DNA from: Phytobacter ursingii
GTDB taxonomy: Bacteria > Pseudomonadota > Gammaproteobacteria > Enterobacterales > Enterobacteriaceae
Reading direction: 5' to 3'
DNA: 64,000 nt
NCBI GenBank assembly: GCA_901456055.1
Contig: CABDWT010000002.1
Coordinates: 496,001 to 560,000, forward strand
Shown here: one piece after another, positions 34,747-45,801 of the stretch
Position numbering within the stretch: position 1 is the first letter of the stretch
Layout of the letters: each line of letters begins with the position of its first letter
Notes under the pieces: model-generated
The model's input: the letters and a program-made list of their open reading frames with translations, nothing else
What the model was told of the DNA's origin: nothing
Databases searched by the model: none
Made by a program: the position numbers and the translations under genes

Positions 34747-36303
34747 ATGGATGTTATTGGCGATCAAAACTTACGTCAGATGTGGGACGACCTGGCAGAA
34801 GTCTATGGCGATAAAACGGCGCTGATTTTTGAGTCATGCGAAGGCGAAGTGCAGCAATTCAGCTACACCTTCCTCAATGAGGAAATCAATCGCACAGCGA
34901 ACCTGTTCAACGGACTGGGGATCCAAAAAGGCGATAAAGTCGCGTTGCATCTGGATAACTGCCCCGAGTTTTTCTTTTGCTGGTTCGGACTGGCGAAAAT
35001 CGGTGCCATCATGGTGCCGATTAACGCCAGGCTATTGCATGATGAAAGTCTGTGGATCCTGCAAAACAGCCGGGCGCGTTTGTTGGTGACCACTGAAAAC
35101 TTTTATCCCCTTTACCGTCGGATTCATCAGGAAGGTAAAACGCAGCTCAATCATATCTGTCTTATCGACCGCAATTTCTGCGTCTGTGATACCGCAGTGA
35201 GTGATTTTTACCAACTTAAGCGTGCACAACCCGCTGTCCTTAACTATTCGCCAATGTTAAGCACTGACGATACTGCAGAAATCCTTTTCACCTCAGGTAC
35301 CACATCACGGCCGAAAGGCGTGGTCATAACCCAATATAACTTACGCTTTGCGGGTTATTACTCTGCCTGGCAGTGCGCATTACGTGAAGATGATATTTAT
35401 CTGACCGCTATGCCCGCGTTTCATATTGATTGCCAGTGTACGGCGGCAATGGCTGCCTTCTCCAGCGGGGCCACCTTTGTACTGCTTGAGAAATACAGTG
35501 CACGTGCGTTCTGGAACCAGGTGCGAAAATACCGTGCCACCGTCACCGAATGCATTCCTATGATGATTAGAACCCTGATGGTGCAACCGCCGATGCCGGA
35601 GGATAATCAACACTGCCTTCGTGAAGTGCTTTTCTATCTCAATCTTTCCGTGAAGGAAAAAGATGCGTTTATTGAACGCTTCGACGTGAGGTTGCTGACA
35701 TCGTATGGCATGACGGAAACCATTGTCGGTATTATCGGCGACAGGCCCGGTGATAAACGGCGCTGGCCGTCAATTGGACGCACGGGTTTTTGTTACGAAG
35801 CGGAAATTCGTAATGATAAAAATCAGCCCCTTCCTCCCCATGAAATCGGTGAAATATGTGTCAAAGGTATTCCGGGGAAAACGCTTTTTAAAGAATACTT
35901 CGAACAGCCGAACGCAACCGCCGCAGCCCTGGATGCAAGCGGCTGGTTACATACTGGTGATTCTGGCTACTACGATGAAGAGGGCTTTTTTTATTTTGTC
36001 GACAGACGCTGCAATATGATTAAACGTGGCGGTGAAAATGTCTCATGCGTCGAACTGGAGAATATTATTTCGACCCATCCAAAAATTCAGGATACCGTGG
36101 TTATTGGCGTTAAAGACACTATCAGGGATGAAGCTATAAAAGCCTTTATTGTTCTTCATGAAGGCGAAACATTAAGTGCTGAAGAGTTTTTTTCTTTTTG
36201 CGCACATAATATGGCGAAATTTAAAGTGCCAACCCTGGTTGAATTCAGGAGTGATCTGCCACGCAACTGCTCAGGGAAAGTCATTAAAAAGAATTTAACC
36301 TAA
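34747..36303 (+). CDS. caiC: Crotonobetaine/carnitine-CoA ligase CaiC
   Basis: ATP-dependent CoA ligase that primes the pathway by activating carnitine, crotonobetaine or gamma-butyrobetaine. It has 518 residues from ATG 34747 (E. coli 517). ANL superfamily motifs are [13 protein letters not shown] (P-loop), [28 protein letters not shown] and the C-terminal lysine in [14 protein letters not shown] five codons upstream is in frame, and neither start has a strong ribosome-binding site, so translation may depend on caiB. Base composition is slightly more AT-rich than caiA-caiB. Confidence 0.95.
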   Translation: MDVIGDQNLRQMWDDLAEVYGDKTALIFESCEGEVQQFSYTFLNEEINRTANLFNGLGIQKGDKVALHLDNCPEFFFCWFGLAKIGAIMVPINARLLHDESLWILQNSRARLLVTTENFYPLYRRIHQEGKTQLNHICLIDRNFCVCDTAVSDFYQLKRAQPAVLNYSPMLSTDDTAEILFTSGTTSRPKGVVITQYNLRFAGYYSAWQCALREDDIYLTAMPAFHIDCQCTAAMAAFSSGATFVLLEKYSARAFWNQVRKYRATVTECIPMMIRTLMVQPPMPEDNQHCLREVLFYLNLSVKEKDAFIERFDVRLLTSYGMTETIVGIIGDRPGDKRRWPSIGRTGFCYEAEIRNDKNQPLPPHEIGEICVKGIPGKTLFKEYFEQPNATAAALDASGWLHTGDSGYYDEEGFFYFVDRRCNMIKRGGENVSCVELENIISTHPKIQDTVVIGVKDTIRDEAIKAFIVLHEGETLSAEEFFSFCAHNMAKFKVPTLVEFRSDLPRNCSGKVIKKNLT

Positions 36304-36305
36304 CT

Positions 36306-36335
36306 TATTTGGGTGAAGGATAGTTCACCCAAATA
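36306..36335 (+). other. First hairpin in caiC-caiD gap
   Basis: TATTTGGGTGAA - 6 bases - TTCACCCAAATA is a perfect 12-bp stem starting 2 bases after the caiC stop, followed by AAAAATAACG. It resembles a terminator stem, but the downstream strand is A-rich rather than U-rich. Confidence 0.7.
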
Positions 36336-36359
36336 AAAATAACGTAAACATTTCATATG

Positions 36360-36384
36360 TTGCAGAGGTTACATGCCTCTGCAA
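36360..36384 (+). other. Second hairpin in caiC-caiD gap
   Basis: TTGCAGAGG - TTACATG - CCTCTGCAA is a perfect 9-bp stem 24 bases after the first hairpin and 29 bases before the caiD ATG. Two hairpins in a 110-bp gap suggest differential decay of the caiTABC and caiDE halves of the message (inference). Confidence 0.65.
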
Positions 36385-36413
36385 AGCATAAACATATTTA
36401 AAAGGAGTAAAAT

Positions 36414-37199
36414 ATGAGTGAATCATTACATCTGACCCGCAATGGACATATTCTGGAAATTACGCTTGATCGCCCTAAAGCCAATGCCATCGATGCCAAA
36501 ACCAGTTTTGCCATGGGTGAAGTCTTTTTGAATTTCCGCGATGACCCTGAACTGCGCGTAGCCATTATCACTGGTGCTGGCGACAAATTCTTTTCCGCTG
36601 GCTGGGACTTAAAAGCTGCGGCAGAGGGCGAAGCGCCGGATGCCGACTTTGGGCCCGGCGGATTTGCAGGGCTGACCGAACTTTTTGACCTCGATAAACC
36701 GGTCATTGCCGCCGTTAACGGCTATGCCTTTGGCGGTGGATTTGAACTGGCGCTGGCCGCTGATTTTATTATCTGCGCGGAAAACGCCAGTTTTGCCCTG
36801 CCAGAAGCCAAACTCGGTATCGTGCCCGATAGTGGTGGCGTCCTGCGATTACCTAAACGCTTACCGCCCGCCATCGTCAATGAGATGGTGATGACCGGCA
36901 GACGTATGAATGCGGATGAAGCCCTGCGCTGGGGTATTGTCAATCACGTTGTCAGCCAGGATGCATTGATGAGCAAGGCGCGTGAACTGGCGCAACAGCT
37001 TATTCAAAGTGCGCCGCTGGCTATTGCTGCGCTCAAAGAGATAACCCGCACAACACGGGAAATGCCGGTAGAGGAGGGCTATCGTTATCTGCGTAGCGGT
37101 GCGCTGAAGCATTATCCGGCCGTCCTGCATTCCGAAGATGCGATTGAAGGGCCACTGGCATTTGCAGAAAAGCGCTCACCGGTCTGGAAAGGACGTTAA
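36414..37199 (+). CDS. caiD: Carnitinyl-CoA dehydratase CaiD
   Basis: Crotonase-family enzyme that interconverts L-carnitinyl-CoA and crotonobetainyl-CoA. It has 261 residues, as in E. coli. The oxyanion-hole segments are FSAGWDLK and [14 protein letters not shown], and the catalytic region is [14 protein letters not shown] strong AGGAGT ribosome-binding site precedes the ATG. caiE begins 6 bp after its stop. Confidence 0.97.
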   Translation: MSESLHLTRNGHILEITLDRPKANAIDAKTSFAMGEVFLNFRDDPELRVAIITGAGDKFFSAGWDLKAAAEGEAPDADFGPGGFAGLTELFDLDKPVIAAVNGYAFGGGFELALAADFIICAENASFALPEAKLGIVPDSGGVLRLPKRLPPAIVNEMVMTGRRMNADEALRWGIVNHVVSQDALMSKARELAQQLIQSAPLAIAALKEITRTTREMPVEEGYRYLRSGALKHYPAVLHSEDAIEGPLAFAEKRSPVWKGR

Positions 37200-37205
37200 T
37201 GACAC

Positions 37206-37802
37206 ATGAGTTATTACGCCTTTGAAGGCTTGATCCCGGTCGTCCATCCCGAGGCGTATATACATCCGAGCGCGGTGTTGATTGGCGACGTGATTGTAGG
37301 CGCGGGAGTCTACATTGGCCCCCATGCCTCGCTTCGCGGTGACTATGGCCGCCTGATCCTGGAACCCGGTTCTAATCTGCAGGATGGATGCATCATGCAC
37401 GGCTACTGCGATACCGATACCATCGTATGTGAGAATGGACATATCGGACACGGTGCGATTCTGCATGGCTGCGTGATTGGCCGGGATGCGCTGGTCGGCA
37501 TGAATAGCGTCATTATGGACGGCGCAGTCATTGGCGAAGAGAGTATTGTTGCCGCCATGAGCTTTGTAAAAGCCGGATTTATCGGCACAGCAAGACAATT
37601 ATTGGTGGGAACACCGGCCCGCTTTATCCGTGAGGTAACCGATAAAGAATTGCAGTGGAAGCAACTGAATACCCGGGAATATCAGGATCTGACTATCCGC
37701 TGTCGCTCATCATTATATGAAACGCAACCGTTATGTCAGCCAGAAAAAAACCGGCCACGGCTGAAAGGCACAACGGAGGTGAAGCCAAAATCAGTTCAAT
37801 GA
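37206..37802 (+). CDS. caiE: Carnitine operon accessory protein CaiE
   Basis: A 198-residue left-handed beta-helix protein of the gamma-class carbonic anhydrase-like group, built of hexapeptide repeats such as [20 protein letters not shown] and [19 protein letters not shown]. In E. coli it raises carnitine racemase/dehydratase activity, perhaps by supplying a cofactor; the mechanism is not known. The variable C-terminal tail is two residues longer than that of E. coli. It is the last gene of the operon. Confidence 0.93.
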   Translation: MSYYAFEGLIPVVHPEAYIHPSAVLIGDVIVGAGVYIGPHASLRGDYGRLILEPGSNLQDGCIMHGYCDTDTIVCENGHIGHGAILHGCVIGRDALVGMNSVIMDGAVIGEESIVAAMSFVKAGFIGTARQLLVGTPARFIREVTDKELQWKQLNTREYQDLTIRCRSSLYETQPLCQPEKNRPRLKGTTEVKPKSVQ

Positions 37803-37804
37803 TT

Positions 37805-37836
37805 TTATCAAATGGCGCACTTGCGCCATTTGATAA
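37805..37836. terminator. Palindrome between convergent caiE and caiF
   Basis: TTATCAAATGGCGCA - CT - TGCGCCATTTGATAA is a perfect 15-bp inverted repeat with a 2-base centre in the 40-bp gap between two convergent genes. It could terminate both transcripts, though U-tracts are weak on both strands. Confidence 0.65.
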
Positions 37837-37842
37837 CCACTC

Positions 37843-38238
37843 CTAACGGCGCAAACTTTTTGACAACATCATTTGCCATTTCTGTTCCGTCTTCAGTTCT
37901 GCCGGAAGGACTACAGGCATATGGGATGTTTTCGTAGCACTGAGAATTTTTTCCTGCGCATTATTTTTCAGCCTGCTATAGATTTGCGCATCAATATTTT
38001 TTACGCGCACCAGGCGCTGACACTGGCAACCTCTTCCCTGCAGTTGATTTGGAATAGTTTTGGTCTCACAGCTAATTTCTTCTACCTCAGAAAGAATATA
38101 AGAAACCGTATTGATCGCTTTACAGTGGTCCATGTCAAAATGCCTGGCAATCTCTTTGGCGCTGACCCAACGGTTTTCCGCCATTACCCAATCGGCAATT
38201 AACAAATAAAGGGGTTTTTCAACATATTCTTTACTCAT
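37843..38238 (-). CDS. caiF: Transcriptional activator CaiF
   Basis: Carnitine-responsive activator of both caiTABCDE and fixABCX under anaerobic conditions. It has 131 residues from MSKEYVEKP, the same length as E. coli CaiF; 25 extra upstream codons are rejected. A winged-helix-like N-terminal region (about 10-55, WVSAKEIARHFDMDHCKAINTV) is followed by the cysteine-containing segment GRGCQCQRL and the conserved end EQKWQMMLSKSLRR. It is transcribed toward caiE and away from carB. Local DNA is AT-rich. Confidence 0.95.
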   Translation of the reverse strand: MSKEYVEKPLYLLIADWVMAENRWVSAKEIARHFDMDHCKAINTVSYILSEVEEISCETKTIPNQLQGRGCQCQRLVRVKNIDAQIYSRLKNNAQEKILSATKTSHMPVVLPAELKTEQKWQMMLSKSLRR

Positions 38239-38280
38239 AAGCACACCATTTTTACAAATTAAAGATCTTGTTATGGTCAT

Positions 38281-38302
38281 GTTTGCCCGAATATCGGCAA
38301 AC
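38281..38302. promoter_or_regulatory. Palindrome in caiF leader region
   Basis: GTTTGCC - CGAATATC - GGCAAAC has two perfect 7-bp arms, 43 bp upstream of the caiF ATG. It could be an operator for an unidentified regulator. In E. coli caiF responds to CRP, FNR, H-NS and NarL, but the arms do not match any of their consensus sites well. Confidence 0.4.
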
Positions 38303-38363
38303 CCATTAACCACATTAAATCTACGGTCAATAAGAAATAGTATGCAGGTTTGATGTTCATTAG

Positions 38364-38379
38364 TGTGAGCAAAATCGTG
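38364..38379. promoter_or_regulatory. Candidate CRP site upstream of caiF
   Basis: TGTGA-GCAAAA-TCGTG has one perfect and one poor CRP half-site, about 130 bp upstream of the caiF ATG. E. coli caiF is CRP-dependent, so the position is plausible. Confidence 0.4.
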
Positions 38380-38441
38380 CTTGTTACATTAGAAAAAAAG
38401 CTAAAAATGACGGACACATGCAGTACGAATGTTATGTATAA

Positions 38442-38471
38442 AAAAACGGTTCCTGTACAGGAACCGTTTTT
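38442..38471. terminator. Bidirectional terminator between carB and caiF
   Basis: AAAAACGGTTCCTGT and ACAGGAACCGTTTTT form a perfect 30-bp palindrome with A- and T-runs at both ends. On the minus strand it gives a stem plus U-tract 40 bp after the carB stop, a convincing rho-independent terminator for carAB. Confidence 0.9.
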
Positions 38472-38510
38472 ATTTAATCGGTAATGCTATGCGCTTGTCT
38501 GCGCAGCGCG

Positions 38511-41500
38511 TTACGGCTTAATCTGCGCGTGCATTTCCTGAACGGAGGTCACCTTCTCGGTGGCATCAGCGTTCAGAGCCATCGCGGTAGCAAAACCACC
38601 GTTCAGCGTGGTGTCGTAATGCACTTTGTACTGCAGCGCGCTGCGGCGAATCAACTTGGAGTCTTCAATCGCCTGACGACCTGCGGTGGTGTTAATGATG
38701 TAGGTGTATTCGCCATTCTTGATACGATCCTGAATGTGCGGACGACCTTCATGCACTTTGTTCACCAGACGCGGGTTAATACCGGCTTCGCCCAGCACAA
38801 TCGCCGTACCGTGGGTCGCATCCAGTTCGAAACCGAACTTGAGCAGCTTCGCCGCCAGGTCAACCACGCGCTCTTTGTCTCCTTCACGCACAGAGAGCAA
38901 CGCGCGACCATATTTCTTCATGGTCGAGTTACTGCCCAGTTGCGCTTTGGCAAACGCTTCGGCAAAGGTACGTCCAACGCCCATCACTTCCCCGGTCGAG
39001 CGCATTTCTGGCCCTAACAGCGGGTCAACGCCCGGGAATTTGTTGAACGGCAGCACCACTTCTTTCACCGAGTAGTACGGCGGGATGATTTCTTTGGTGA
39101 CGCCCTGCTGTGCCAGCGTCTGGCCAACCATCACGCGCGCCGCCACTTTCGCCAGCGCAACGCCGGTTGCTTTGGAGACGAACGGTACGGTACGCGCTGC
39201 ACGCGGGTTCACTTCAATCAGATAAACTTCGTTATCTTTCACCGCAAACTGGACGTTCATCAGACCACGAACCTGCAGCTCGAAAGCCAGTTTCTGCACC
39301 TGCTGGCGCATCACATCCTGAATCTCCTGGCTCAGCGTATACGCTGGCAGGGAACACGCGGAGTCGCCGGAGTGTACGCCCGCCTGCTCGATATGCTCCA
39401 TAATGCCGCCAATCAGCACCATTTCGCCGTCGCAGATAGCATCCACATCCACTTCTACCGCGTCGTCGAGGAAGCGGTCCAGCAGGACTGGCGCATCGTT
39501 GGAAACGCTGACTGCGGTCTGGAAGTAACGGCGCAGGTCGGCTTCGTCATAAACGATTTCCATCGCGCGGCCGCCGAGCACGTAAGACGGGCGCACCACC
39601 AGCGGATAGCCAATCTCTTTCGCCCGATCAACGGCTTGTTCGATAGCCGTTACGGTAGCATTCGCCGGTTGTTTCAGTTTCAGGCGGTCAACCGCCTGCT
39701 GGAAACGCTCACGGTCTTCGGCACGGTCAATGGCATCCGGGCTGGTACCGATAACCGGCACGCCTGCCGCTTCCAGCGCGCGCGCCAGTTTCAGCGGCGT
39801 CTGGCCGCCGTACTGCACGATAACGCCTTTCGGTTTCTCGATGCGCACGATTTCCAGCACATCTTCCAGGGTTACCGGCTCAAAGTAGAGACGGTCAGAA
39901 GTGTCATAGTCGGTGGAGACTGTTTCCGGGTTACAGTTGACCATGATGGTCTCGTAACCATCTTCACGCAGCGCCAGCGAGGCATGTACGCAGCAGTAGT
40001 CAAATTCGATACCCTGGCCAATACGGTTCGGGCCGCCACCCAGTACCATGATTTTATCGCGGTCCTGATTTGGGTTCGCTTCACACTCTTCTTCATAGGT
40101 GGAGTACATGTAAGCGGTGTCGGTCGCGAATTCTGCCGCACAGGTGTCCACACGCTTGTAGACCGGGTGCAGGTTGTACTGGTCACGCAGCTTGCGAACT
40201 TCCGTTTCACGTACACCGGCCAGTTTAGCCAGACGCGCATCGGCAAAGCCTTTACGCTTGAGCAGACGCAGGAAGTCCGCGTCGAGGCCATTAATGCCCA
40301 CTTCGGCGACTTTCTCTTCCAGACGCACCAGCTCTTCAATCTGTACCAGGAACCAGCGGTCAATGTTGGTCAGGTTGAAGACGCCATCAACGGACAGGCC
40401 AGCGCGGAAGGCATCGGCGATGTACCAGATACGCTCGGCGCCAGCATCTTTCAGCTCGCGACGGATTTTGGTCAGCGCTTCCGGGTCATCCAGACTCACT
40501 TTCGGGTCAAAACCGGTCGCGCCCACTTCCAGACCACGCAAGGCTTTCTGCATGGATTCCTGCTGTGTGCGGCCAATCGCCATCACTTCACCGACCGATT
40601 TCATCTGGGTGGTCAGACGGTCGTTTGCACCCGCGAATTTCTCGAAGTTAAAGCGAGGAATTTTCGTCACAACGTAGTCGATGGAGGGCTCGAAGGACGC
40701 CGGGGTGCGGCCACCGGTGATGTCGTTCATCAGCTCGTCGAGGGTATAACCTACCGCCAGTTTCGCCGCCACTTTCGCAATCGGGAAGCCGGTCGCTTTC
40801 GATGCCAGCGCAGAGGAGCGGGAGACACGCGGGTTCATTTCGATAACAATCAGACGGCCATTTTTGGGGTTAACCGAGAACTGCACGTTAGAACCGCCGG
40901 TTTCCACGCCGATTTCACGCAGTACCGCCATCGAGGCGTTACGCATGATTTGATACTCTTTATCGGTCAGGGTCTGGGCCGGCGCAACGGTGATGGAGTC
41001 ACCGGTGTGGATGCCCATGGCGTCGAAGTTTTCGATGGAGCAGACGATAATGCAGTTATCGTTCTTATCGCGCACCACTTCCATCTCATACTCTTTCCAG
41101 CCAATCAGCGATTCATCGATTAACAACTCATTGGTCGGTGACAGATCCAGGCCACGGGCGCAGATCTCTTCAAACTCTTCACGGTTATAGGCAATACCGC
41201 CGCCGGTGCCGCCCATGGTGAACGATGGACGGATGATGCACGGGTAGCCCACGTCAGCCGCAACGGCCAGCGCCTCTTCCATATTGTGCGCGATACCGGA
41301 ACGCGCGGTTTCCAGACCGATTTTCTTCATCGCCACGTCGAAACGGCGGCGATCTTCTGCTTTATCAATTGCGTCAGCGGTCGCACCGATCATGGTGACG
41401 CCGAACTCAGCCAGAACCCCCTGACGTTCCAGCTCCAGCGCACAGTTCAGTGCTGTCTGGCCGCCCATGGTCGGCAGAACCGCATCCGGACGCTCTTTTT

Positions 41501-41735
41501 CGATGATCTTGCGGACCACTTCCCAGTGGATCGGCTCAATATAAGTTGCATCCGCCATTTCCGGGTCGGTCATGATCGTCGCCGGGTTGGAGTTCACCAG
41601 AATGACGCGGTACCCCTCTTCACGCAGCGCTTTACACGCCTGCGCACCGGAGTAGTCGAACTCACACGCCTGACCGATGACAATCGGACCGGCGCCAAGG
41701 ATCAGGATGCTTTTTATGTCTGTACGTTTTGGCAT
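38511..41735 (-). CDS. carB: Carbamoyl-phosphate synthase large subunit CarB
   Basis: Synthesises carbamoyl phosphate from bicarbonate, two ATP and ammonia tunnelled from CarA; the product feeds arginine and pyrimidine synthesis. It has 1074 residues. Two homologous ATP-grasp halves are visible: the first starts with [20 protein letters not shown] and the second with [20 protein letters not shown]. The C-terminal allosteric domain (about 935-1074) binds ornithine and UMP. I start at MPKRTD, the family start, not at the Met 16 codons upstream that would overlap carA. The gap to carA is 19 bp. Confidence 0.98.
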   Translation of the reverse strand: MPKRTDIKSILILGAGPIVIGQACEFDYSGAQACKALREEGYRVILVNSNPATIMTDPEMADATYIEPIHWEVVRKIIEKERPDAVLPTMGGQTALNCALELERQGVLAEFGVTMIGATADAIDKAEDRRRFDVAMKKIGLETARSGIAHNMEEALAVAADVGYPCIIRPSFTMGGTGGGIAYNREEFEEICARGLDLSPTNELLIDESLIGWKEYEMEVVRDKNDNCIIVCSIENFDAMGIHTGDSITVAPAQTLTDKEYQIMRNASMAVLREIGVETGGSNVQFSVNPKNGRLIVIEMNPRVSRSSALASKATGFPIAKVAAKLAVGYTLDELMNDITGGRTPASFEPSIDYVVTKIPRFNFEKFAGANDRLTTQMKSVGEVMAIGRTQQESMQKALRGLEVGATGFDPKVSLDDPEALTKIRRELKDAGAERIWYIADAFRAGLSVDGVFNLTNIDRWFLVQIEELVRLEEKVAEVGINGLDADFLRLLKRKGFADARLAKLAGVRETEVRKLRDQYNLHPVYKRVDTCAAEFATDTAYMYSTYEEECEANPNQDRDKIMVLGGGPNRIGQGIEFDYCCVHASLALREDGYETIMVNCNPETVSTDYDTSDRLYFEPVTLEDVLEIVRIEKPKGVIVQYGGQTPLKLARALEAAGVPVIGTSPDAIDRAEDRERFQQAVDRLKLKQPANATVTAIEQAVDRAKEIGYPLVVRPSYVLGGRAMEIVYDEADLRRYFQTAVSVSNDAPVLLDRFLDDAVEVDVDAICDGEMVLIGGIMEHIEQAGVHSGDSACSLPAYTLSQEIQDVMRQQVQKLAFELQVRGLMNVQFAVKDNEVYLIEVNPRAARTVPFVSKATGVALAKVAARVMVGQTLAQQGVTKEIIPPYYSVKEVVLPFNKFPGVDPLLGPEMRSTGEVMGVGRTFAEAFAKAQLGSNSTMKKYGRALLSVREGDKERVVDLAAKLLKFGFELDATHGTAIVLGEAGINPRLVNKVHEGRPHIQDRIKNGEYTYIINTTAGRQAIEDSKLIRRSALQYKVHYDTTLNGGFATAMALNADATEKVTSVQEMHAQIKP

Positions 41736-41754
41736 GGCTCTTTTTCGCTCCTGA

Positions 41755-42903
41755 TTATTTAGCAGACTGACGGTATTGCTCAATTAACTCGATAAAATGG
41801 TCGAACAGCGGCGCTGCATCGTGCGGCCCCGGGCTCGCCTCAGGGTGGCCCTGGAAGCTGAATGCCGGTTTGTCCGTGCGATGAATCCCCTGCAGGGTGC
41901 CATCAAACAGCGACTTGTGCGTAACGCGCAGGTTGGCAGGCATGGAGGCTTCATCTACCGCAAAACCATGGTTCTGTGCGGTAATCATCACCGTGTTGTT
42001 ATCGATATCTTTTACCGGGTGGTTGCCGCCGTGGTGACCGAACTTCATCTTCACGGTTTTTGCGCCGCTCGCCAGCGCCAGCAGCTGATGGCCGAGGCAG
42101 ATGCCGAATACCGGAATATCGGTCTCAAGGAATTTCTCAATCGCGTCAATGGCGTAATCACACGGTGCCGGGTCGCCAGGGCCGTTAGAGAGGAAGATAC
42201 CGTCCGGATTCATTTTCAGGACGTCTTCTGCGGAGGTTTTCGCCGGGACCACCGTCAGGCGGCAGCCGCGGTCAACCAGCATACGCAGGATGTTACGTTT
42301 CGCGCCGAAATCGTAGGCCACCACGTGCAACGGCAGCTCATCTTCTTTTTTCGCTTCCGGCAGTTCGCCTTTCAGTGTCCAGCTCCCCTGCGTCCAGCTA
42401 TACGGCTCGGCAGTCGTCACCTCTTTCGCCAAATCCATACCGTTCAGCCCCGGGAAACTTTTCGCTTTCTCCAGCGCCAGCGCAGCATCCAGATTGTCCC
42501 CGGCGATGATGCAGCCGTTCTGTGCGCCCTTTTCACGCAGCAGACGCGTCAGCTTACGGGTATCGATATCGGCAATCGCCACGATGTTGTGGCGTTTCAG
42601 GTATGAAGAGAGATCTTCGGTATTGCGGTAGTTGCTGGCAATCAGCGGCAGATCGCGAATGACCAGACCTTGCGCATGTACCTGAGAGGATTCTTCATCA
42701 GCGGCATTGGTGCCGACATTGCCGATATGAGGATAAGTAAGGGTGACGATTTGGCGGGAGTAGGAAGGATCAGTGAGGATTTCTTGATAACCGGTCATTG
42801 AAGTATTGAAAACGACTTCCCCAACCGCCGAACCTGTTGCCCCTATGGCCCGACCGTAAAACTGGGTTCCGTCTTCCAGAACCAATAGCGCTGACTTAAT
42901 CAA
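41755..42903 (-). CDS. carA: Carbamoyl-phosphate synthase small (glutaminase) subunit CarA
   Basis: Class I glutamine amidotransferase subunit that releases ammonia for CarB. It has 382 residues from a TTG start at 42903, as in E. coli carA. A strong GGAGGAT ribosome-binding site sits just upstream of this TTG, and an upstream ATG nine codons earlier overlaps the ARG boxes. The nucleophile is Cys269 (VFGICLGHQ); the His/Glu of the triad are in [10 protein letters not shown]. It is transcribed from tandem promoters with arginine and purine control. Confidence 0.98.
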   Translation of the reverse strand: MIKSALLVLEDGTQFYGRAIGATGSAVGEVVFNTSMTGYQEILTDPSYSRQIVTLTYPHIGNVGTNAADEESSQVHAQGLVIRDLPLIASNYRNTEDLSSYLKRHNIVAIADIDTRKLTRLLREKGAQNGCIIAGDNLDAALALEKAKSFPGLNGMDLAKEVTTAEPYSWTQGSWTLKGELPEAKKEDELPLHVVAYDFGAKRNILRMLVDRGCRLTVVPAKTSAEDVLKMNPDGIFLSNGPGDPAPCDYAIDAIEKFLETDIPVFGICLGHQLLALASGAKTVKMKFGHHGGNHPVKDIDNNTVMITAQNHGFAVDEASMPANLRVTHKSLFDGTLQGIHRTDKPAFSFQGHPEASPGPHDAAPLFDHFIELIEQYRQSAK

Positions 42904-42913
42904 AACATCCTCC

Positions 42914-42956
42914 AGAGAATATTCACTCACTTTATTTGCATATTAATTCAATTATA
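42914..42956 (-). promoter_or_regulatory. carAB P2 promoter with tandem ARG boxes
   Basis: Two 18-bp ARG boxes, 42914-42931 and 42935-42952, are separated by 3 bp, with centres 21 bp apart as expected for ArgR hexamer binding. They overlap the -10 TATAAT (42951-42956, minus strand). Arginine-bound ArgR would therefore block P2, as in E. coli. No good -35 is visible. Confidence 0.8.
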
Positions 42957-43009
42957 AGCCTTGAATCAATGCAAATTTGCGTAACCGCGAATTTTTTGCA
43001 AACGGCGGC

Positions 43010-43038
43010 ATTCTGGAGACATGAAGGGTAAAAGTCAA
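43010..43038 (-). promoter_or_regulatory. carAB P1 promoter
   Basis: On the minus strand, -35 TTGACT (43033-43038) and -10 CAGAAT (43010-43015) are separated by 17 bp. A GATC site at 43107-43110 lies about 106 bp upstream of the predicted start, matching the Dam-sensitive GATC I recall for E. coli carP1. P1 is the pyrimidine-controlled promoter. Confidence 0.7.
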
Positions 43039-43124
43039 CTTATAGCGCATCTTTTTCATGTCTTTTTGCGCCCCAGAAAAGAATAGCATGATTTAGAGGG
43101 CAAAAAGATCACATTTCCGGAGAG

Positions 43125-43140
43125 AGGAAAACGCTTGCGT
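43125..43140. promoter_or_regulatory. PurR operator upstream of carP1
   Basis: On the minus strand ACGCAAGCGTTTTCCT differs from the PurR consensus ACGCAAACGTTTTCGT at two positions. Its distance from P1 (about 120-135 bp upstream) fits the E. coli carAB control region. Between here and the dapB terminator (43141-43272) I see only AT-rich DNA with no gene. Confidence 0.65.
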
Positions 43141-43272
43141 CGCCATAAAACTGGTTATATCCAGCCAGCCTTCATAAAATGTGGACCAGACGGTCAAAAT
43201 TTACATTTCAGTAACCAAAATAAGAATAAAGATAGAACTTAATAGAAGTCTGAGTGAAGAAATAAGGAGAAA

Positions 43273-43306
43273 CAGGAAAAATAAAAGGGCAATAAAATAT
43301 TGCCCT
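43273..43306 (-). terminator. Rho-independent terminator of dapB
   Basis: On the minus strand AGGGCAATA - TTT - TATTGCCCT is followed by TTTATTTTTCC. The stem is a perfect 9 bp and begins 53 bases after the dapB stop. Confidence 0.9.
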
Positions 43307-43359
43307 ATGCAATCAACACATTACGACTGCAACAACCACATCACGATGGGTAATAATTC

Positions 43360-44196
<837 letters not shown>

Positions 44197-44312
44197 TTAA
44201 TGAAATGCTGAAAATCGTTCTCAGATTAACCAGCCCACGTCGGGGCTACCAGCCGAAAACACCGATAATTAGAATTAAATGATAAACAGCGGGAAATATC
44301 AGTAAAAGACAT

Positions 44313-44334
44313 GATTCATCCCGCAGGATGAATC
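44313..44334 (-). terminator. Candidate terminator of the cit lyase operon
   Basis: GATTCATCC - CGCA (TGCG on the transcript) - GGATGAATC is a perfect 9-bp stem 29 bp after the citG stop. On the minus strand it is followed by ATGTCTTTTACTG, only a weak U-tract. Confidence 0.5.
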
Positions 44335-44363
44335 AATAGGCAGAGAAGAAAATGACGTGAAAC

Positions 44364-45272
44364 TTACTCAGAATAGAAAGGGCCCGCCGGGAAATGACTC
44401 AAAAACCAGGTCACTGCCAGTAAATCAGCACTGCCACCGGGGCTCAGATTACGGGCGATAAGCTCGTCATCCAGTTGCTGCATCGCTTCAATTCCGCCTT
44501 CGACCAAGACTCCCCCTTGCCATAATAATTTTTGTGCCTCCTGCTGAACATAATTAAGTCCTTCCAGCCCTCCCCGGGACACAAGATTGGTATCATCATT
44601 CCAGGCCATCAAATGCAGAAGCGTTTGCAATAGCGCAAGATTCGCCTCCCCGCACTCCTGTAAAACCCGATTATAAACAGGCAGAGCCTGCGTTCTCACG
44701 GTGCGAAAACCGCTTTCTGCTTCCCCGCGTGCGCCAGCCAGACCATAATGCAGAAAATGCATCCCACCTTTACTCAGCTTCCCATCTTTATCAGATGAGA
44801 GTTCACGCGCAACAATATGCTGGCACATACGGGCCACATGATCGCAAATGCAATTTTGCTCAAGCGGTTCCTCAAGTGCGAGTATTCGCCCTATAGCCGT
44901 ACTTAGCAGACCAAAAGCAAATATCGCACCACGGTGCGTATTCACGCCACCCGTCGCCTGTAGCATATCGTTCTCACAGGCCAATCCTGGCGGGCGCAGC
45001 ATAACCATCACCGTCTGCGGATCCAGCTTCGCGGTGCTATGACCCATGATAAAAAACTTTTCCATCCATGGTGCAATCGCCGCCGTGCTGCGCTCAAAGG
45101 CGGCCAGATCCATATCTCGATGGGCGCCGGAATTGCGAGTGTCCACTAGCCCCGGTTTAGGTGTTAATCGCACCTCGACCCGCAGCGCACGCGCCACCAG
45201 TCCGATAACATCTTCGGCTTTCAGCGTTACGCTAACTGGCGTATGCCGTTCCGTCACTACGTTCACGCTCAT
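44364..45272 (-). CDS. citG: 2-(5''-triphosphoribosyl)-3'-dephospho-CoA synthase CitG
   Basis: Makes the precursor of the citrate lyase prosthetic group from ATP and dephospho-CoA. It has 302 residues from MSVNVV (AAGGA site nine bases upstream); further in-frame Met codons up to 45350 would lengthen it and overlap citX more. Family motifs are LTPKPGLVD, NTHRGAIFAFGLL, GARGEAESGF, NDDTNLVSRGG and the end NLSPGGSADLLAVTWFL. The chosen start lies 41 bp inside citX, so translation is probably coupled. It is the last gene of citCDEFXG. Confidence 0.92.
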   Translation of the reverse strand: MSVNVVTERHTPVSVTLKAEDVIGLVARALRVEVRLTPKPGLVDTRNSGAHRDMDLAAFERSTAAIAPWMEKFFIMGHSTAKLDPQTVMVMLRPPGLACENDMLQATGGVNTHRGAIFAFGLLSTAIGRILALEEPLEQNCICDHVARMCQHIVARELSSDKDGKLSKGGMHFLHYGLAGARGEAESGFRTVRTQALPVYNRVLQECGEANLALLQTLLHLMAWNDDTNLVSRGGLEGLNYVQQEAQKLLWQGGVLVEGGIEAMQQLDDELIARNLSPGGSADLLAVTWFLSHFPAGPFYSE

Positions 45273-45801
45273 AGCTATCAATCCTTCGTGCAATTTCATC
45301 CAACAAGAGATCGAGAGAGTGCGCTCGACCTCGCGCGCAGACATGGGCATCCTGCTGACAAATCAGGCATTGTCTGGCAGGCAGCCCCAGTTCACGACGC
45401 GAAAGCGACCGGCCGTCGCTATCAATCACGTCAATATCCCAGAGCCTTCCCAGCGGATGCTGTTGCTCCAGCAACGCCAACTGCCGTTTCAGCGCTTTGG
45501 CAGGCGCGCAGACCGCCGCCATCCATTCCGGGCCGCTCAGCGCATCTGTATGTGCTTCCCAGACGCTGACCCATTCCATCTGCTGACAGACTGCCGCGAT
45601 CTCGCGCCGCGCATACTCTGCAACACGCTGCCACACGGGGGAGTTTTTGACTGCTCCCGGCGTCACCAGTGAAAATGAGATCAGCGGCAGTCGGTAACAT
45701 TCCAGCGCCTGGTGCTGACGCGCCGCGCGGCTGTCGCGCGCATGGAGCATCACGTTAAGCGTTACCGGCTGACCATTGGAGAGGAGGTCTGCGCCGTTCA
45801 T
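45232..45801 (-). CDS. citX: Apo-citrate lyase phosphoribosyl-dephospho-CoA transferase CitX
   Basis: Attaches the prosthetic group made by CitG to the serine of CitD. It has 189 residues. Family segments include SFSLVTPGAVKNS near residue 45, DIDVIDSDGRSLSRREL, RQCLICQQDAHVCARGRAHS and LLLDEI. Its ATG overlaps the citF stop by one base (TGATG), and its end overlaps citG, so it sits in a translationally coupled chain. Confidence 0.94.
   Translation of the reverse strand: MNGADLLSNGQPVTLNVMLHARDSRAARQHQALECYRLPLISFSLVTPGAVKNSPVWQRVAEYARREIAAVCQQMEWVSVWEAHTDALSGPEWMAAVCAPAKALKRQLALLEQQHPLGRLWDIDVIDSDGRSLSRRELGLPARQCLICQQDAHVCARGRAHSLDLLLDEIARRIDSYERERSDGTAYAS

Noticed and set aside
39372-41123. 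Very long open frame (583 codons) antisense to carB
   Set aside because: It lies wholly inside carB on the opposite strand. GC-rich codon use with few stop-generating codons in this frame explains it; no ribosome-binding site or recognisable domain.
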